A model generated the notes under the pieces. The model had not been told where the DNA came from. It saw only the letters and a list, made by a program, of their open reading frames with translations, and ran no database searches. A stretch of DNA of 45,125 nt from Haloterrigena salina JCM 13891 (GTDB lineage Archaea > Halobacteriota > Halobacteria > Halobacteriales > Natrialbaceae), in contig NZ_AOIS01000011.1 in assembly GCF_000337495.1 (NCBI RefSeq), positions 142,292-187,416 on the forward strand, in the 5' to 3' direction. The translations under genes and the position numbers were made by a program. Positions 7,701 through 15,481 of the stretch are shown in pieces; within the stretch, counting starts at the first letter, position 1, and each line of letters begins with the position of its first letter.

Positions 7701-8963
7701 TCAGTCCGCCGTCTGCGGCGTCGCTTCCGGCGGTTCGTCAGCGTCCGCCTCCACCGTCGAGTCGTCCGCGTCCGAGGGCGACGCCTCGAGTTCGTCGGGC
7801 GTCCCGAAGACGTAGAGCATGTCGCCGGCCTCGAGCGGTTCCTTGTCGGCCGGCAGCGAGACGATCTCGTCGCCGCGCTCGATCGCGAGCGCGCGGCCCG
7901 ACACCCAGCCGACGAACTCGTTCGCGAGCGGGCCGCCGTCCTCGACCGCGGTCGCCGTCACCGTCTCGTCGCTGGCCCTGATCGCCGCGACGAGCGCGTG
8001 ACCGGCGCTCGGCGTCTCCGGCCGCGTCGTGAGGCGATACCGCCGGCCGAGATCGAACGCCTCGGCGTCGCCCGCGTCGACGAGCAGCGTCGTGATCGGT
8101 CCCGCACTCGCTCGCAGCGTTCCCGTCGCGACATACTGTCGGGCGCCGGCACCGCCGGTCCAGACTTCGACCGGATCGCCGGTGCTCGCTCGCGCGGGCG
8201 GATCGCCGGCGACGGCGACGGCGACCCGATCCGGCCCGAGCGCGGGGCTGATTCCGGGTCGGCGATCCCCGACCGCGACGGCCTCGACGGCGCCGTCCGC
8301 AGAGAGGTCCGCGCGGACGTAGCCGATATCGAAGTCGGACTCGAGGCGCGCCTCGAGTCGGGATCGAAGTTCGGGCACCGACAGGTCGTTGGGGAACAGG
8401 AATCGCCGTCCCGCGAGGTCCCGTTTGACGCCGTCGTCGACGGCGGGGTACCCCTCGGCGTCGTCGATCGACTCGGGGAGCGTAACCGCGACGGCGAGTC
8501 CGGCCGACCGGACGAGGTCGGCCGCCGGCCCGTCGGTCTCGAGTCGCGTCACGTCGTAGACGCCGCACGCGAGGTGGTCGCCGAGCCGGTGGCCGGCGGT
8601 CGCGGCGAGGGCGCCCGCGGTCACCAGCCCGAGGAGATAACTGCCGGACGTGTAGTGGACCAGCGGCGAATCGACGACGACCTCGCCGCGGCGGATCGCC
8701 TCGAGCACGAGCCAACCAGACGGGAGTGCGAGCCCGGCGAGAACGGCCGCTCCGCGCGGTAGTTTGCGAACGGTCGCCCCTCGATAGCCGAACGCGACCG
8801 CGAGCGCGCCGGCGCCCGCCAGCAGCCCGTACCCGAGGATGCCGAGCAGGGCCGTCCGCGTCCATTCGACCGTCGTCGAGCCGCCGAACGCGTCGCCGGT
8901 CTGCAGGAGTTCGACCGCGAGCAGCGCGTCCGGGAGCGCCTCGAGCGCCATCGCGACCGTCAT
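7701..8963 (-). CDS. Membrane protein with C-terminal TrkA-C (RCK_C) domain, paralogue B
   Basis: The product is 420 aa. Hydrophobic segments at about 40-62, 70-90 and 108-128 anchor the N-terminal third in the membrane. The C-terminus (about 325-395, with SLPADKEPLEAGDMLYVFG) has the signature of a TrkA-C/RCK_C domain, which in potassium transporters and channels binds small ligands. No recognisable pore or NAD-binding TrkA-N domain is present, so this is not a standard Trk subunit. It follows a related gene (8965-10272) with only 1 nt between them and the same architecture. The two products probably act together, perhaps as a heteromeric membrane regulator. Transport activity is not shown. 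Confidence 0.8.
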   Translation of the reverse strand: MTVAMALEALPDALLAVELLQTGDAFGGSTTVEWTRTALLGILGYGLLAGAGALAVAFGYRGATVRKLPRGAAVLAGLALPSGWLVLEAIRRGEVVVDSPLVHYTSGSYLLGLVTAGALAATAGHRLGDHLACGVYDVTRLETDGPAADLVRSAGLAVAVTLPESIDDAEGYPAVDDGVKRDLAGRRFLFPNDLSVPELRSRLEARLESDFDIGYVRADLSADGAVEAVAVGDRRPGISPALGPDRVAVAVAGDPPARASTGDPVEVWTGGAGARQYVATGTLRASAGPITTLLVDAGDAEAFDLGRRYRLTTRPETPSAGHALVAAIRASDETVTATAVEDGGPLANEFVGWVSGRALAIERGDEIVSLPADKEPLEAGDMLYVFGTPDELEASPSDADDSTVEADADEPPEATPQTAD

Positions 8964-8964
8964 C

Positions 8965-10272
8965 TCAGTCGTTCACCTCGATTGCTCGTCGGCCGAGGTC
9001 GTCCGAGTCCGTCCGTTTCTCGAGGGCCTCCTCGTCGGTTCCGAGGAGGATCGCCTCCGCGCCGACCGAAATCGCGGCCGGGTCGGGATCGAACCGCCAC
9101 GGTCCCTCGTTCGTTGCCGCGTCGGGGCGGGGTGCGTCGTCGGAGTCGCCGCTAGCGTCGCGTTCCGCCCGCCGGACCGCGAACACCTCGAGGTCGACCG
9201 TGTCGTCGTCGATCACCGCCAGTATCGGTTCGGTCAACCGCACCTTCCGGATCGCCGTCCCGTCGCGTTCGAGCAGCGAGACGGCGTCGAACTCGCGGGT
9301 GGTCTCGCCCGGTACGACGACGATCCGCGCCCGCTCGGCCTCGAGCAGCGCCTCCGCGTCCGTCGTCGGTACGACGACGGTGACCCGTCCCTCGCCGCCG
9401 CGAGCCACGGTCGCCGACGGCCGGGTCGCTCCGCCAGTACCGTCGCCGTCGGCTGCGGACGTCGCGGTCGCGTCCGGCACGGCGCGTCCGCCGTCCGTGA
9501 CGACGTCGTCGCGGACGCTGGTGCCGAGTACGGTCCCGGCGACCGTCGTCGCCTCGGTCATCGCGAGAACGTCGTCGCCCGGCGCGAGCCCGGTCGGGAG
9601 GAGCGTCCGCACCGACACGGCGCGCCGGCCGTCCGGAACCCGCTTCGCGACGCCGTTGGCCGGCGGCGCCGCGGCGATCGTCGCCCGCCCCCGACCGTCG
9701 ACGGCGACCGAGGCCGCCTCGAGGTCGTAGGTCGTCTCGAGTCGATCCTCGAGGCGGGTCTCGAGTGCCGCGAGCGGAAGGTCCGCCGGCAGCCGCCACG
9801 CGCCATCCTCGAGGGCCGCCCGGAGGTCGGGGTCGAGCGGCGGATAGCCGTCGAACGCGCGGACGTCGCCGCTCGCGCGGATCGTCACCTGCCCCATCGC
9901 GTCGACTGCGTCGATCGCGTCGCCGGACAGCGTCCGACCGCGCTCGACGGGCAGCGACGTCTTCCGGGGGAGTTCGGTCGCAAGTCGCCAGCCAAGGCTG
10001 TCCGCGTAGGCAGCGGTCACCCCGACGGCGAACAGCGCCGTGGCGATCCGGACCGCCTGCGCCGACAGGGGGTCGACGTCGAAGACGCCGATCGCGTAGC
10101 CGATCCCACCGGCCAGCGCGATTGCGACCAGGACCGACGCGGCTCGCGGCAGTCGTCGCCGGCGGACGTAGCCGAGGCCGAGCGCGACCGCCGCGACGAG
10201 GGACGCCGTCACGACGGCGATCAACAGCCCATACGAGATTCCGATCACCGATTCGTACGCTACCGTATCCAT
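8965..10272 (-). CDS. Membrane protein with C-terminal TrkA-C-like domain, paralogue A
   Basis: The product is 435 aa. It has three predicted membrane segments in the first 105 residues (about 10-33, 42-65 and 75-92), then a soluble part with an RCK_C-like end (ISVGAEAILLGTDEEALEK). Blocks such as GYPPLDPDLRAAL and DLPLAALETRLEDRLE correspond to GYPAVDDGVKRDL and LSVPELRSRLEARLE in the next gene, which shows an ancient tandem duplication. The ATG at 10272 begins the leftward pair. The gap to the rightward HerA-like gene holds divergent promoters. A potassium-related role is commonly assumed for such proteins but is unproven here. Confidence 0.8.
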   Translation of the reverse strand: MDTVAYESVIGISYGLLIAVVTASLVAAVALGLGYVRRRRLPRAASVLVAIALAGGIGYAIGVFDVDPLSAQAVRIATALFAVGVTAAYADSLGWRLATELPRKTSLPVERGRTLSGDAIDAVDAMGQVTIRASGDVRAFDGYPPLDPDLRAALEDGAWRLPADLPLAALETRLEDRLETTYDLEAASVAVDGRGRATIAAAPPANGVAKRVPDGRRAVSVRTLLPTGLAPGDDVLAMTEATTVAGTVLGTSVRDDVVTDGGRAVPDATATSAADGDGTGGATRPSATVARGGEGRVTVVVPTTDAEALLEAERARIVVVPGETTREFDAVSLLERDGTAIRKVRLTEPILAVIDDDTVDLEVFAVRRAERDASGDSDDAPRPDAATNEGPWRFDPDPAAISVGAEAILLGTDEEALEKRTDSDDLGRRAIEVND

Positions 10273-10498
10273 AGCGTCCCAACTCGTGCCGTCGTACCGG
10301 TTCGATTCCCCGTCTTTCTCGAGGGGTCGCCGGACATCACCTGTCGCTTCCCGGCGGATCGCCGACTCGGCCGTCCCGCGATTGACCTGCCGTCCCGGCG
10401 GAAGCGACTGCTCGATCCGCGATCAGAGCCGTCAGTTCGCATCTCCTTGCGGAGCATGCCGCTATTCTCCCATCCTTTCTACTTAAACTGTGGCGAGA

Positions 10499-10508
10499 AA
10501 TTATAATT
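10499..10508 (+). promoter_or_regulatory. TATA element of the HerA-like gene
   Basis: AATTATAATT lies about 27 nt before the ATG at 10532, in an otherwise GC-rich region. That spacing predicts a leaderless transcript starting at or next to the ATG, and it decided the start choice for the ATPase gene. Confidence 0.7.
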
Positions 10509-10531
10509 TGTATAGTGAGCATATTATCCCC

Positions 10532-11611
10532 ATGAGCTTCGTAATTGGGCGCGGCGACGATCTGGCGGAGGGACCCGCGGGACGGCTCGGCCGATACCGG
10601 GCGCTCGACGGGAGCGAAGGGGCCGACCTCTTTCTCGACCTCGACGGCCCGCACGCCACGCTCGTCGTCGGCAAGCGCGGGTACGGGAAGTCATTCACGA
10701 TGGGCGTCATCGCGGAGGAACTCGCGCGATCGCGGGGCGTCGCGCCCGTGATCGTCGATCCGATGGGCGTCTTCGACACGCTCGCCGCCGACGCCGAGGG
10801 CGATCCGGTCCCCGCCGAGGTCGTCGCGTCCCCGGCGGTCGAAGCGACCTCGCTCGATCCGAAATCGTGGTGTGCGCTGCTGGACCTCTCGCCGGAAAGT
10901 GGCGCCGGAAGCCTCGTCTGGCAGGCCGCGACCGAATCGACAACCATCGCCGCCATGCGCGACCGCGTCGAGGCGACCGACGCGCCCGACGCGGACAAGC
11001 GAACCGCGATCAACCACCTGAACCTCGCGGCGTCATGGGGCGTCTTCGATCCGGACGGCCTCTCGGCGGCCGACCTCGGCGGGCCGGAGGTGACGATCGT
11101 CGACGTCTCCGGCCTCGAGGCCCGAGCGATGAACGCCGTCTGCCGCGGCGTCGGCGAGGCGCTCTACCGGGCTCGAGTCCGCGGGACGATCGATCGGCTC
11201 CCCTGGCTGTTGCTCGACGAGGCCCACACGTTCTTCGAGGGCGTAGCCGAGCCGGCCCTTCGAACGATTCTTACGCGCGGCCGCGCGCCCGGCGTCAGCC
11301 TCGTGACCGCGACCCAGCGGCCCGGCGCCGTCCCGCCGGTCGGCATCTCGCAGTCGGACGTGCTTGTTTCCCACCGGCTCACCTCCGAGGCCGACCTCGA
11401 GGCGCTCGAGAGCGCCCAGCCGACGTACATGAACGGGTCCCTCGACGACCGAATGCCGACGGAGCCCGGCGAAGTGGTGGTCATCGACGACGCCACGGAG
11501 ACCGTCCACGCCGCGCAGGTTCGGTGGCGGGACACGCCCCACGGCGGCGACAGTCCGCGCGCGAGCGATTACAGTGACTCTGATACCACTCCGACGGCCG
11601 GCACCGACTGA
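10532..11611 (+). CDS. HerA-like ATPase
   Basis: This 359-aa P-loop ATPase is of the FtsK-HerA superfamily. Walker A is GKRGYGKS at 47-54 and Walker B WLLLDEAH at 225-232. A sensor-like TQRP lies at 261-264, and an Arg in ILTRGRAPG is placed like an arginine finger. Such proteins form hexameric rings that move DNA or drive other motors. Here the usual partners NurA, Mre11 and Rad50 are absent from the window. The next gene encodes an acidic coiled-coil protein with its own promoter. At about 360 aa it is shorter than canonical archaeal HerA (about 500 aa), and it lacks an obvious N-terminal HAS barrel. Confidence 0.85.
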   Translation: MSFVIGRGDDLAEGPAGRLGRYRALDGSEGADLFLDLDGPHATLVVGKRGYGKSFTMGVIAEELARSRGVAPVIVDPMGVFDTLAADAEGDPVPAEVVASPAVEATSLDPKSWCALLDLSPESGAGSLVWQAATESTTIAAMRDRVEATDAPDADKRTAINHLNLAASWGVFDPDGLSAADLGGPEVTIVDVSGLEARAMNAVCRGVGEALYRARVRGTIDRLPWLLLDEAHTFFEGVAEPALRTILTRGRAPGVSLVTATQRPGAVPPVGISQSDVLVSHRLTSEADLEALESAQPTYMNGSLDDRMPTEPGEVVVIDDATETVHAAQVRWRDTPHGGDSPRASDYSDSDTTPTAGTD

Positions 11612-11776
11612 ATGGACGTTCGGGCCGTTCCGTCCCGGACGACCGGCCGCTGGTCGACGACACCGGTCTCCGTCACGTTGACTGAACCGCGCATCCGCCG
11701 CTCGAGGGAGCCACCTCCCGCTATCGGCTCCTTCGTCGTGTTGAGGTTTAAATGGAAACGAGCGGGCAGATAGCCC

Positions 11777-12556
11777 ATGGCCGATATCGATCGAATCGAC
11801 CATCGTCTCGCCGCCGTCGAACGGGCCGTCATCGACGGCGACTACGAGGTCGATGCGCTGGGGGATCTGGCGACGCTCACCGAGACCGTCGAACGCCTCG
11901 AGACGCGGGTCGACGAACAGGAACGGCGGCTCGCGGCCCTCGAGGCGGAGACGGAGTCGCTGACCGGGTTCGTCGACAACGTCGAGTCGGTCAACGACGA
12001 CGTCGAACGGCAGGCCGCGATGGCCGTCGCGACCGTCGACCGGCTCGAGGATCGGATCGGCGAACTCGAGTCGGCCCTCGAGGCGGTTCGACGGGAAACC
12101 GCCGACGCCGAAGCGGCGACCGGGCGGTCGAAAGCGCTGGCCGGCGACGACACCGACGACGCCGATCGACGGAGCGCGGCGTCGACGACGAGCGAAGTTC
12201 CAGTCGCCGAACGGGAGTCGGCGCCGGACGACGACGGATCGAAGTCGCCGGAAACCGCGGTCTCGGAGATCGTCAGCGGTGTCAGCAGTAACGGTGCTGG
12301 CAGCGGTGTCGACGATTTCGAGTGGGGCGCCGAGGAGTCGGCCGCCGACGGGAGGGCCGCGGAATCGCCGGCCGACGAGTCCGGTGTGGCCGGGATGGAC
12401 GCGGCCGAACAGGAGTCCGTCGACCGACTGCTCGCCGACTCGGAGCGCGATCGATCGGAATCGGCAGTCGGCGAGACGGCGACCGAGGATACCGGCGACG
12501 AAGAATCGGTCGAGTCGGACGGGTTCCTTTCGTCGGTTCGCTCCAAACTACCGTGA
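11777..12556 (+). CDS. Acidic coiled-coil protein (DUF7310-like)
   Basis: The product is 259 aa. Residues about 1-115 form heptad-rich coiled coils (IDRIDHRLAAVERAV, LTETVERLETRVDEQERRL, VDRLEDRIGELESAL). The rest is a disordered, extremely acidic Ser/Glu/Asp tail that ends in a short conserved-looking piece, FLSSVRSKLP. It resembles the haloarchaeal family I know as DUF7310; function is unknown. GTTTAAAT at 11746-11753 lies about 27 nt upstream and predicts a leaderless start. It lies 165 nt after the HerA-like ATPase, so the two are neighbours but not obviously one transcript. Confidence 0.75.
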   Translation: MADIDRIDHRLAAVERAVIDGDYEVDALGDLATLTETVERLETRVDEQERRLAALEAETESLTGFVDNVESVNDDVERQAAMAVATVDRLEDRIGELESALEAVRRETADAEAATGRSKALAGDDTDDADRRSAASTTSEVPVAERESAPDDDGSKSPETAVSEIVSGVSSNGAGSGVDDFEWGAEESAADGRAAESPADESGVAGMDAAEQESVDRLLADSERDRSESAVGETATEDTGDEESVESDGFLSSVRSKLP

Positions 12557-12652
12557 TCCGATCGCTCGTCGACCGACGGCGCCGCCGTGGTCGTGCTCCG
12601 ACTCGGCGGTCGACGTCGAACCGGAACAGCGCCGACAACGCAGTAATCTTCG

Positions 12653-13180
12653 TTACCGTTCGTGCCGGACCTCGAGTTCGAACGACTCGAGGACCGTTCC
12701 GTTCGGGTCGTGGATCTCGCCCTCGAGAGCCGTTCCGTCCGCTCGCTCCTCGAGGACGGCGAATCCGGGTCGGTTTCCGCGCGGATCAGCGTGGCTGCCG
12801 GGGTTCAACAGGAGAGCGTCCTCGGTCTCGACGACGGTCGGCCGGTGGCTGTGGCCGAAGACGACGACGTCGGCGTCCCGCGAGCGGCCGAACATCGCTA
12901 GCCCCGTCTCGCCGCCGTCCCGGCGGTGGGTGACGGCGAAGCGGACGCCGTCGGCCTCGACGACGCGGGCCGTCGGCAGTCGCTCCCGGACGGCCGCGCT
13001 GTCGGCGTTGCCGTGGACGGCGTAGAGCAGGTCGCACTCCGACTGAACGGCCTCGAGGGCCGCCTCGCTCGTGAAATCTCCGGCGTGGATTACGGTGTCG
13101 GCCTCGCGGGCCGCGGTCAGGGCCTCGCCCTCGAGTTGGTGGCCGTCGCCGCTGTGCGTGTCCGAGAAAATCGCGATCAT
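12653..13180 (-). CDS. YfcE/MJ0936-type metallophosphoesterase
   Basis: The product is 175 aa and carries the complete calcineurin-like set: SDTH (D7, H9), HAGD (D35), HGNAD (N58), VTHRR (His) and FGHSH (two His). These bind two metal ions and hydrolyse phosphodiesters such as cyclic nucleotides or small substrates. The length is typical for the YfcE/MJ0936 family. The ATG at 13180 begins directly with the first catalytic strand MIAIFSDTH. It is divergent from the cation diffusion facilitator on the right, with 97 nt between the starts. Confidence 0.93.
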   Translation of the reverse strand: MIAIFSDTHSGDGHQLEGEALTAAREADTVIHAGDFTSEAALEAVQSECDLLYAVHGNADSAAVRERLPTARVVEADGVRFAVTHRRDGGETGLAMFGRSRDADVVVFGHSHRPTVVETEDALLLNPGSHADPRGNRPGFAVLEERADGTALEGEIHDPNGTVLESFELEVRHER

Positions 13181-13245
13181 GGTCGCCCTTCGGGCGGCGC
13201 CGACAGGTTCCTTTCGAAGTCGAACACTGTCGTCGCGCGGTCGAC

Positions 13246-13254
13246 ACTTTTAAC
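13246..13254 (+). promoter_or_regulatory. TATA element of the cation diffusion facilitator gene
   Basis: ACTTTTAAC lies about 27 nt before the ATG at 13278, the spacing of a haloarchaeal promoter with a leaderless or near-leaderless mRNA. Confidence 0.6.
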
Positions 13255-13277
13255 GGACCCGCTCGAAGGGAACGACG

Positions 13278-14222
13278 ATGGCCAGTAGCACCTCCGTTGT
13301 CCTCGCCGCACTGTTCGCGAACGGCGCGATCGCGATCCTGAAGTTCGGCGGCTACCTGTTGACCGGGAGCCCCGCGATGCTCTCGGAGACATATCACTCG
13401 ATTTCGGACACGGGTAACCAGGTCTTCCTGCTTGTCGGGATCAAGTACGGCGCACAGGAAGCGAACCGGAGCCACCCATTCGGCCACGGGAAGGCGCAGT
13501 TCTTCTACAGCCTCCTCGTGAGCGTCATGCTCTTCGGCATCGCCGGTTGGGAAAGCGCCCGCCACGGCTACAACGCGCTGACCCACGGCGGCGTCCACCG
13601 CGCCAGCGGAGACGTTGCGCTGCTGGGACGGTCGTTCGATCCGGTCCTCGTCAACTACGCGGTGTTGCTCGGCGCGATCGCGTTCGAATCCTACGCGCTC
13701 TGGAAGGCCTACCAGGGAATCAGCCGCCAGATGGACGAACACGGGTGGACGAGCCTCCGCGAGGCGTTCAGCAAGACCAGCGACGTGACGACCCTGACCG
13801 CGCTCACCGAGGACTCCATCGCGCTCGCCGGCGCGGGGATCGCGCTGCTCGGGATCTACCTTCGTCGGGTCACCGGAAACCCGATGTACGACGCCGGCGC
13901 CGCGCTCATCATCGGGATCATGCTCATGGGCTTTGCCGTCGCGCTCGCCTGGGAGAATAAGCGTCTCATCCTCGGCGAGAGCCTGCCGAAAGCGGACGAA
14001 GACGAACTCAGGCGGATCGTCGCCGACTGGGACGGCGTCACCGAACTCATCGACCTCCGAACCGTCTACTTCGGAGCCGAGGAACTGCTTCTCACGGCCG
14101 ACGTCGCGTTCGATTCCGGCCTCGACACCGACGAGATCGACGAACGCATTACGGCGATCGAACGCGCGCTGATGGAGCACGACGATCAGGTGCAGAAGGT
14201 GTACATCGAACCGGAAACCTAA
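13278..14222 (+). CDS. Cation diffusion facilitator (metal efflux)
   Basis: This 314-aa inner-membrane protein should exchange divalent metal ions (Zn, Mn, Fe or Co) for protons. Six membrane segments lie in about 1-220. The metal site is visible as HSISD (H40, D44) in TM2, with its partner in TM5, TALTEDSIAL. The conserved HPFGHGKAQF loop follows TM2. A cytosolic C-terminal domain of about 90 residues has the ferredoxin-like fold usual for CDF dimers. The specific metal cannot be told from the sequence. It is transcribed alone and converges with a small hypothetical gene. Confidence 0.93.
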   Translation: MASSTSVVLAALFANGAIAILKFGGYLLTGSPAMLSETYHSISDTGNQVFLLVGIKYGAQEANRSHPFGHGKAQFFYSLLVSVMLFGIAGWESARHGYNALTHGGVHRASGDVALLGRSFDPVLVNYAVLLGAIAFESYALWKAYQGISRQMDEHGWTSLREAFSKTSDVTTLTALTEDSIALAGAGIALLGIYLRRVTGNPMYDAGAALIIGIMLMGFAVALAWENKRLILGESLPKADEDELRRIVADWDGVTELIDLRTVYFGAEELLLTADVAFDSGLDTDEIDERITAIERALMEHDDQVQKVYIEPET

Positions 14223-14234
14223 GCAGCGGTCGCG

Positions 14235-14654
14235 TTACGCGGACGTCTCGTCGGATTCGTCGTCTCGGTCGTCGTAGCCCGCGACGACCGTCGACCCCGG
14301 CGGCCGATCGTTGAGCAGGGCCGTCACCGTCGTCTCCTCGAGGTCGACCGTCGACTCGAGCGGTTCCCACCCTTTGTCGGTGTCGACGGCGACCGCGACG
14401 TCCGTCGGACTCGCGCCCGGCGGGAGCCGCGACGGATCGTAAACGAGCGTGATCTCGACGGCCTCGACGGCTTTCAGGTCGTCGACGGCCTGTAGTTCGA
14501 CGGGGTCGCCGAGGGCGTCGACCGGCCCCTCGTCCCCGCTCTTTTCGAGTCCGAACGCGTCGGGGACGACGCCCGCGACGACGGCGACGCGGGCGCCGAC
14601 CTGCTCGAGTGTGTACTCCGCGACGTTGCTCGAATCGTACCCCGGGATGGCCAT
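14235..14654 (-). CDS. Conserved haloarchaeal protein of unknown function
   Basis: This 139-aa acidic soluble protein has no motif I recognise. It has a beta-rich pattern with VEAVEITLVYDPSRLPPGAS and two segments, GWEPLESTVDLEETTVTALLN and PPGSTVVAGYDD, that look like strands of an Ig-like or jelly-roll domain. It has no signal peptide and no Cys. Codon use is like that of its neighbours and the acidic bias is typical, which supports a real gene. It lies 79 nt downstream of the methyltransferase gene in the same direction and may be cotranscribed with it. Confidence 0.65.
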   Translation of the reverse strand: MAIPGYDSSNVAEYTLEQVGARVAVVAGVVPDAFGLEKSGDEGPVDALGDPVELQAVDDLKAVEAVEITLVYDPSRLPPGASPTDVAVAVDTDKGWEPLESTVDLEETTVTALLNDRPPGSTVVAGYDDRDDESDETSA

Positions 14655-14733
14655 GTTCGAGGCGATGGACTCGAGACGTTTGTCGCTGTACCCCGCGATA
14701 GCCGGCCGGCGGAGACCGCGGAACGCCGTCGGG

Positions 14734-15354
14734 TCACGGTGATCGCTCCGGATCGCCGGCCGTTCGGGTGGCTTCGGTCGTTCCGACGCGCGCCAGTGTC
14801 CAGATCCAGTTTTCCTCGGTTTCGACGCGTACTGGCTCGAACGCCGCCCTCTCGAGGAGCGCGCGGATCTCGTCCGGACGATAGTACTCGAAGTGCCTGT
14901 CGCGTGACTCGTCGGGCGTCGTCGGGGCGCGCTTGACCAGACAGAAGACGACGCCGTCGGGACGGAGCACGCGACGGAACTCCCGCAACGTCGCAGTCGC
15001 GTCGGATCGGGGCACGTGCAGAAAGGACGCGGAACTCCAGACGCCGTCGAAGGCGCCGTCCTCGAACGGCAGGTCGCGCATGTCGCCCCGGACGAACGGC
15101 GCGGTCGGTTCGCGGTCGCGGGCCGCTCGCAGGAACGAGGCCGTCAGATCGAGTCCGACCGCGTCGTAGCCGGCGGCGTCGAACGTCGAGACGTCCGATC
15201 CGGGACCGCAGCCGACGTCCAGCAGTCGCTCGCCGGCGAGGGCGTCGAAAAAGGGGTCGCCGTACAGGTCAGCGACGGACTCGGCGCGATACTTCCGAAC
15301 GTAGGCGTCGGCGTCGGACTCGTATTCCTCGAGCGTGCGTGAGAGTTCGTCCAT
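14734..15354 (-). CDS. Class I SAM-dependent methyltransferase
   Basis: The product is 206 aa. SAM motif I LLDVGCGPGSDV (about 45-56), motif II AVGLDLTASFL, motif III FVRGDMRDLPFEDGAFDGVW and the post-motif FRRVLRPDGVVFCLVKR form a standard Rossmann methyltransferase of the UbiE/type-11 group. The substrate is unknown. The final 50 residues (HFEYYRPDEIRALLERAAFEPV) are the usual cap. It is divergent from the helicase gene at 15482. Confidence 0.88.
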   Translation of the reverse strand: MDELSRTLEEYESDADAYVRKYRAESVADLYGDPFFDALAGERLLDVGCGPGSDVSTFDAAGYDAVGLDLTASFLRAARDREPTAPFVRGDMRDLPFEDGAFDGVWSSASFLHVPRSDATATLREFRRVLRPDGVVFCLVKRAPTTPDESRDRHFEYYRPDEIRALLERAAFEPVRVETEENWIWTLARVGTTEATRTAGDPERSP

Positions 15355-15450
15355 GGTCGCGCGTTCGACCGGTTCCGACGGCCCCGATGTAGTTGTTTTG
15401 GTGACATAACGGGCGCCGACGCGGAGTCGGGCGGCGAATCGAGACGAACG

Positions 15451-15460
15451 CTTTTATCGG
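15451..15460 (+). promoter_or_regulatory. TATA element supporting the GTG start of the helicase
   Basis: CTTTTATCGG lies about 27 nt upstream of the GTG at 15482. This spacing supports a leaderless transcript that begins with the GTG codon. Confidence 0.65.
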
Positions 15461-15481
15461 ATCGGGAACTGATCGTCTAGC

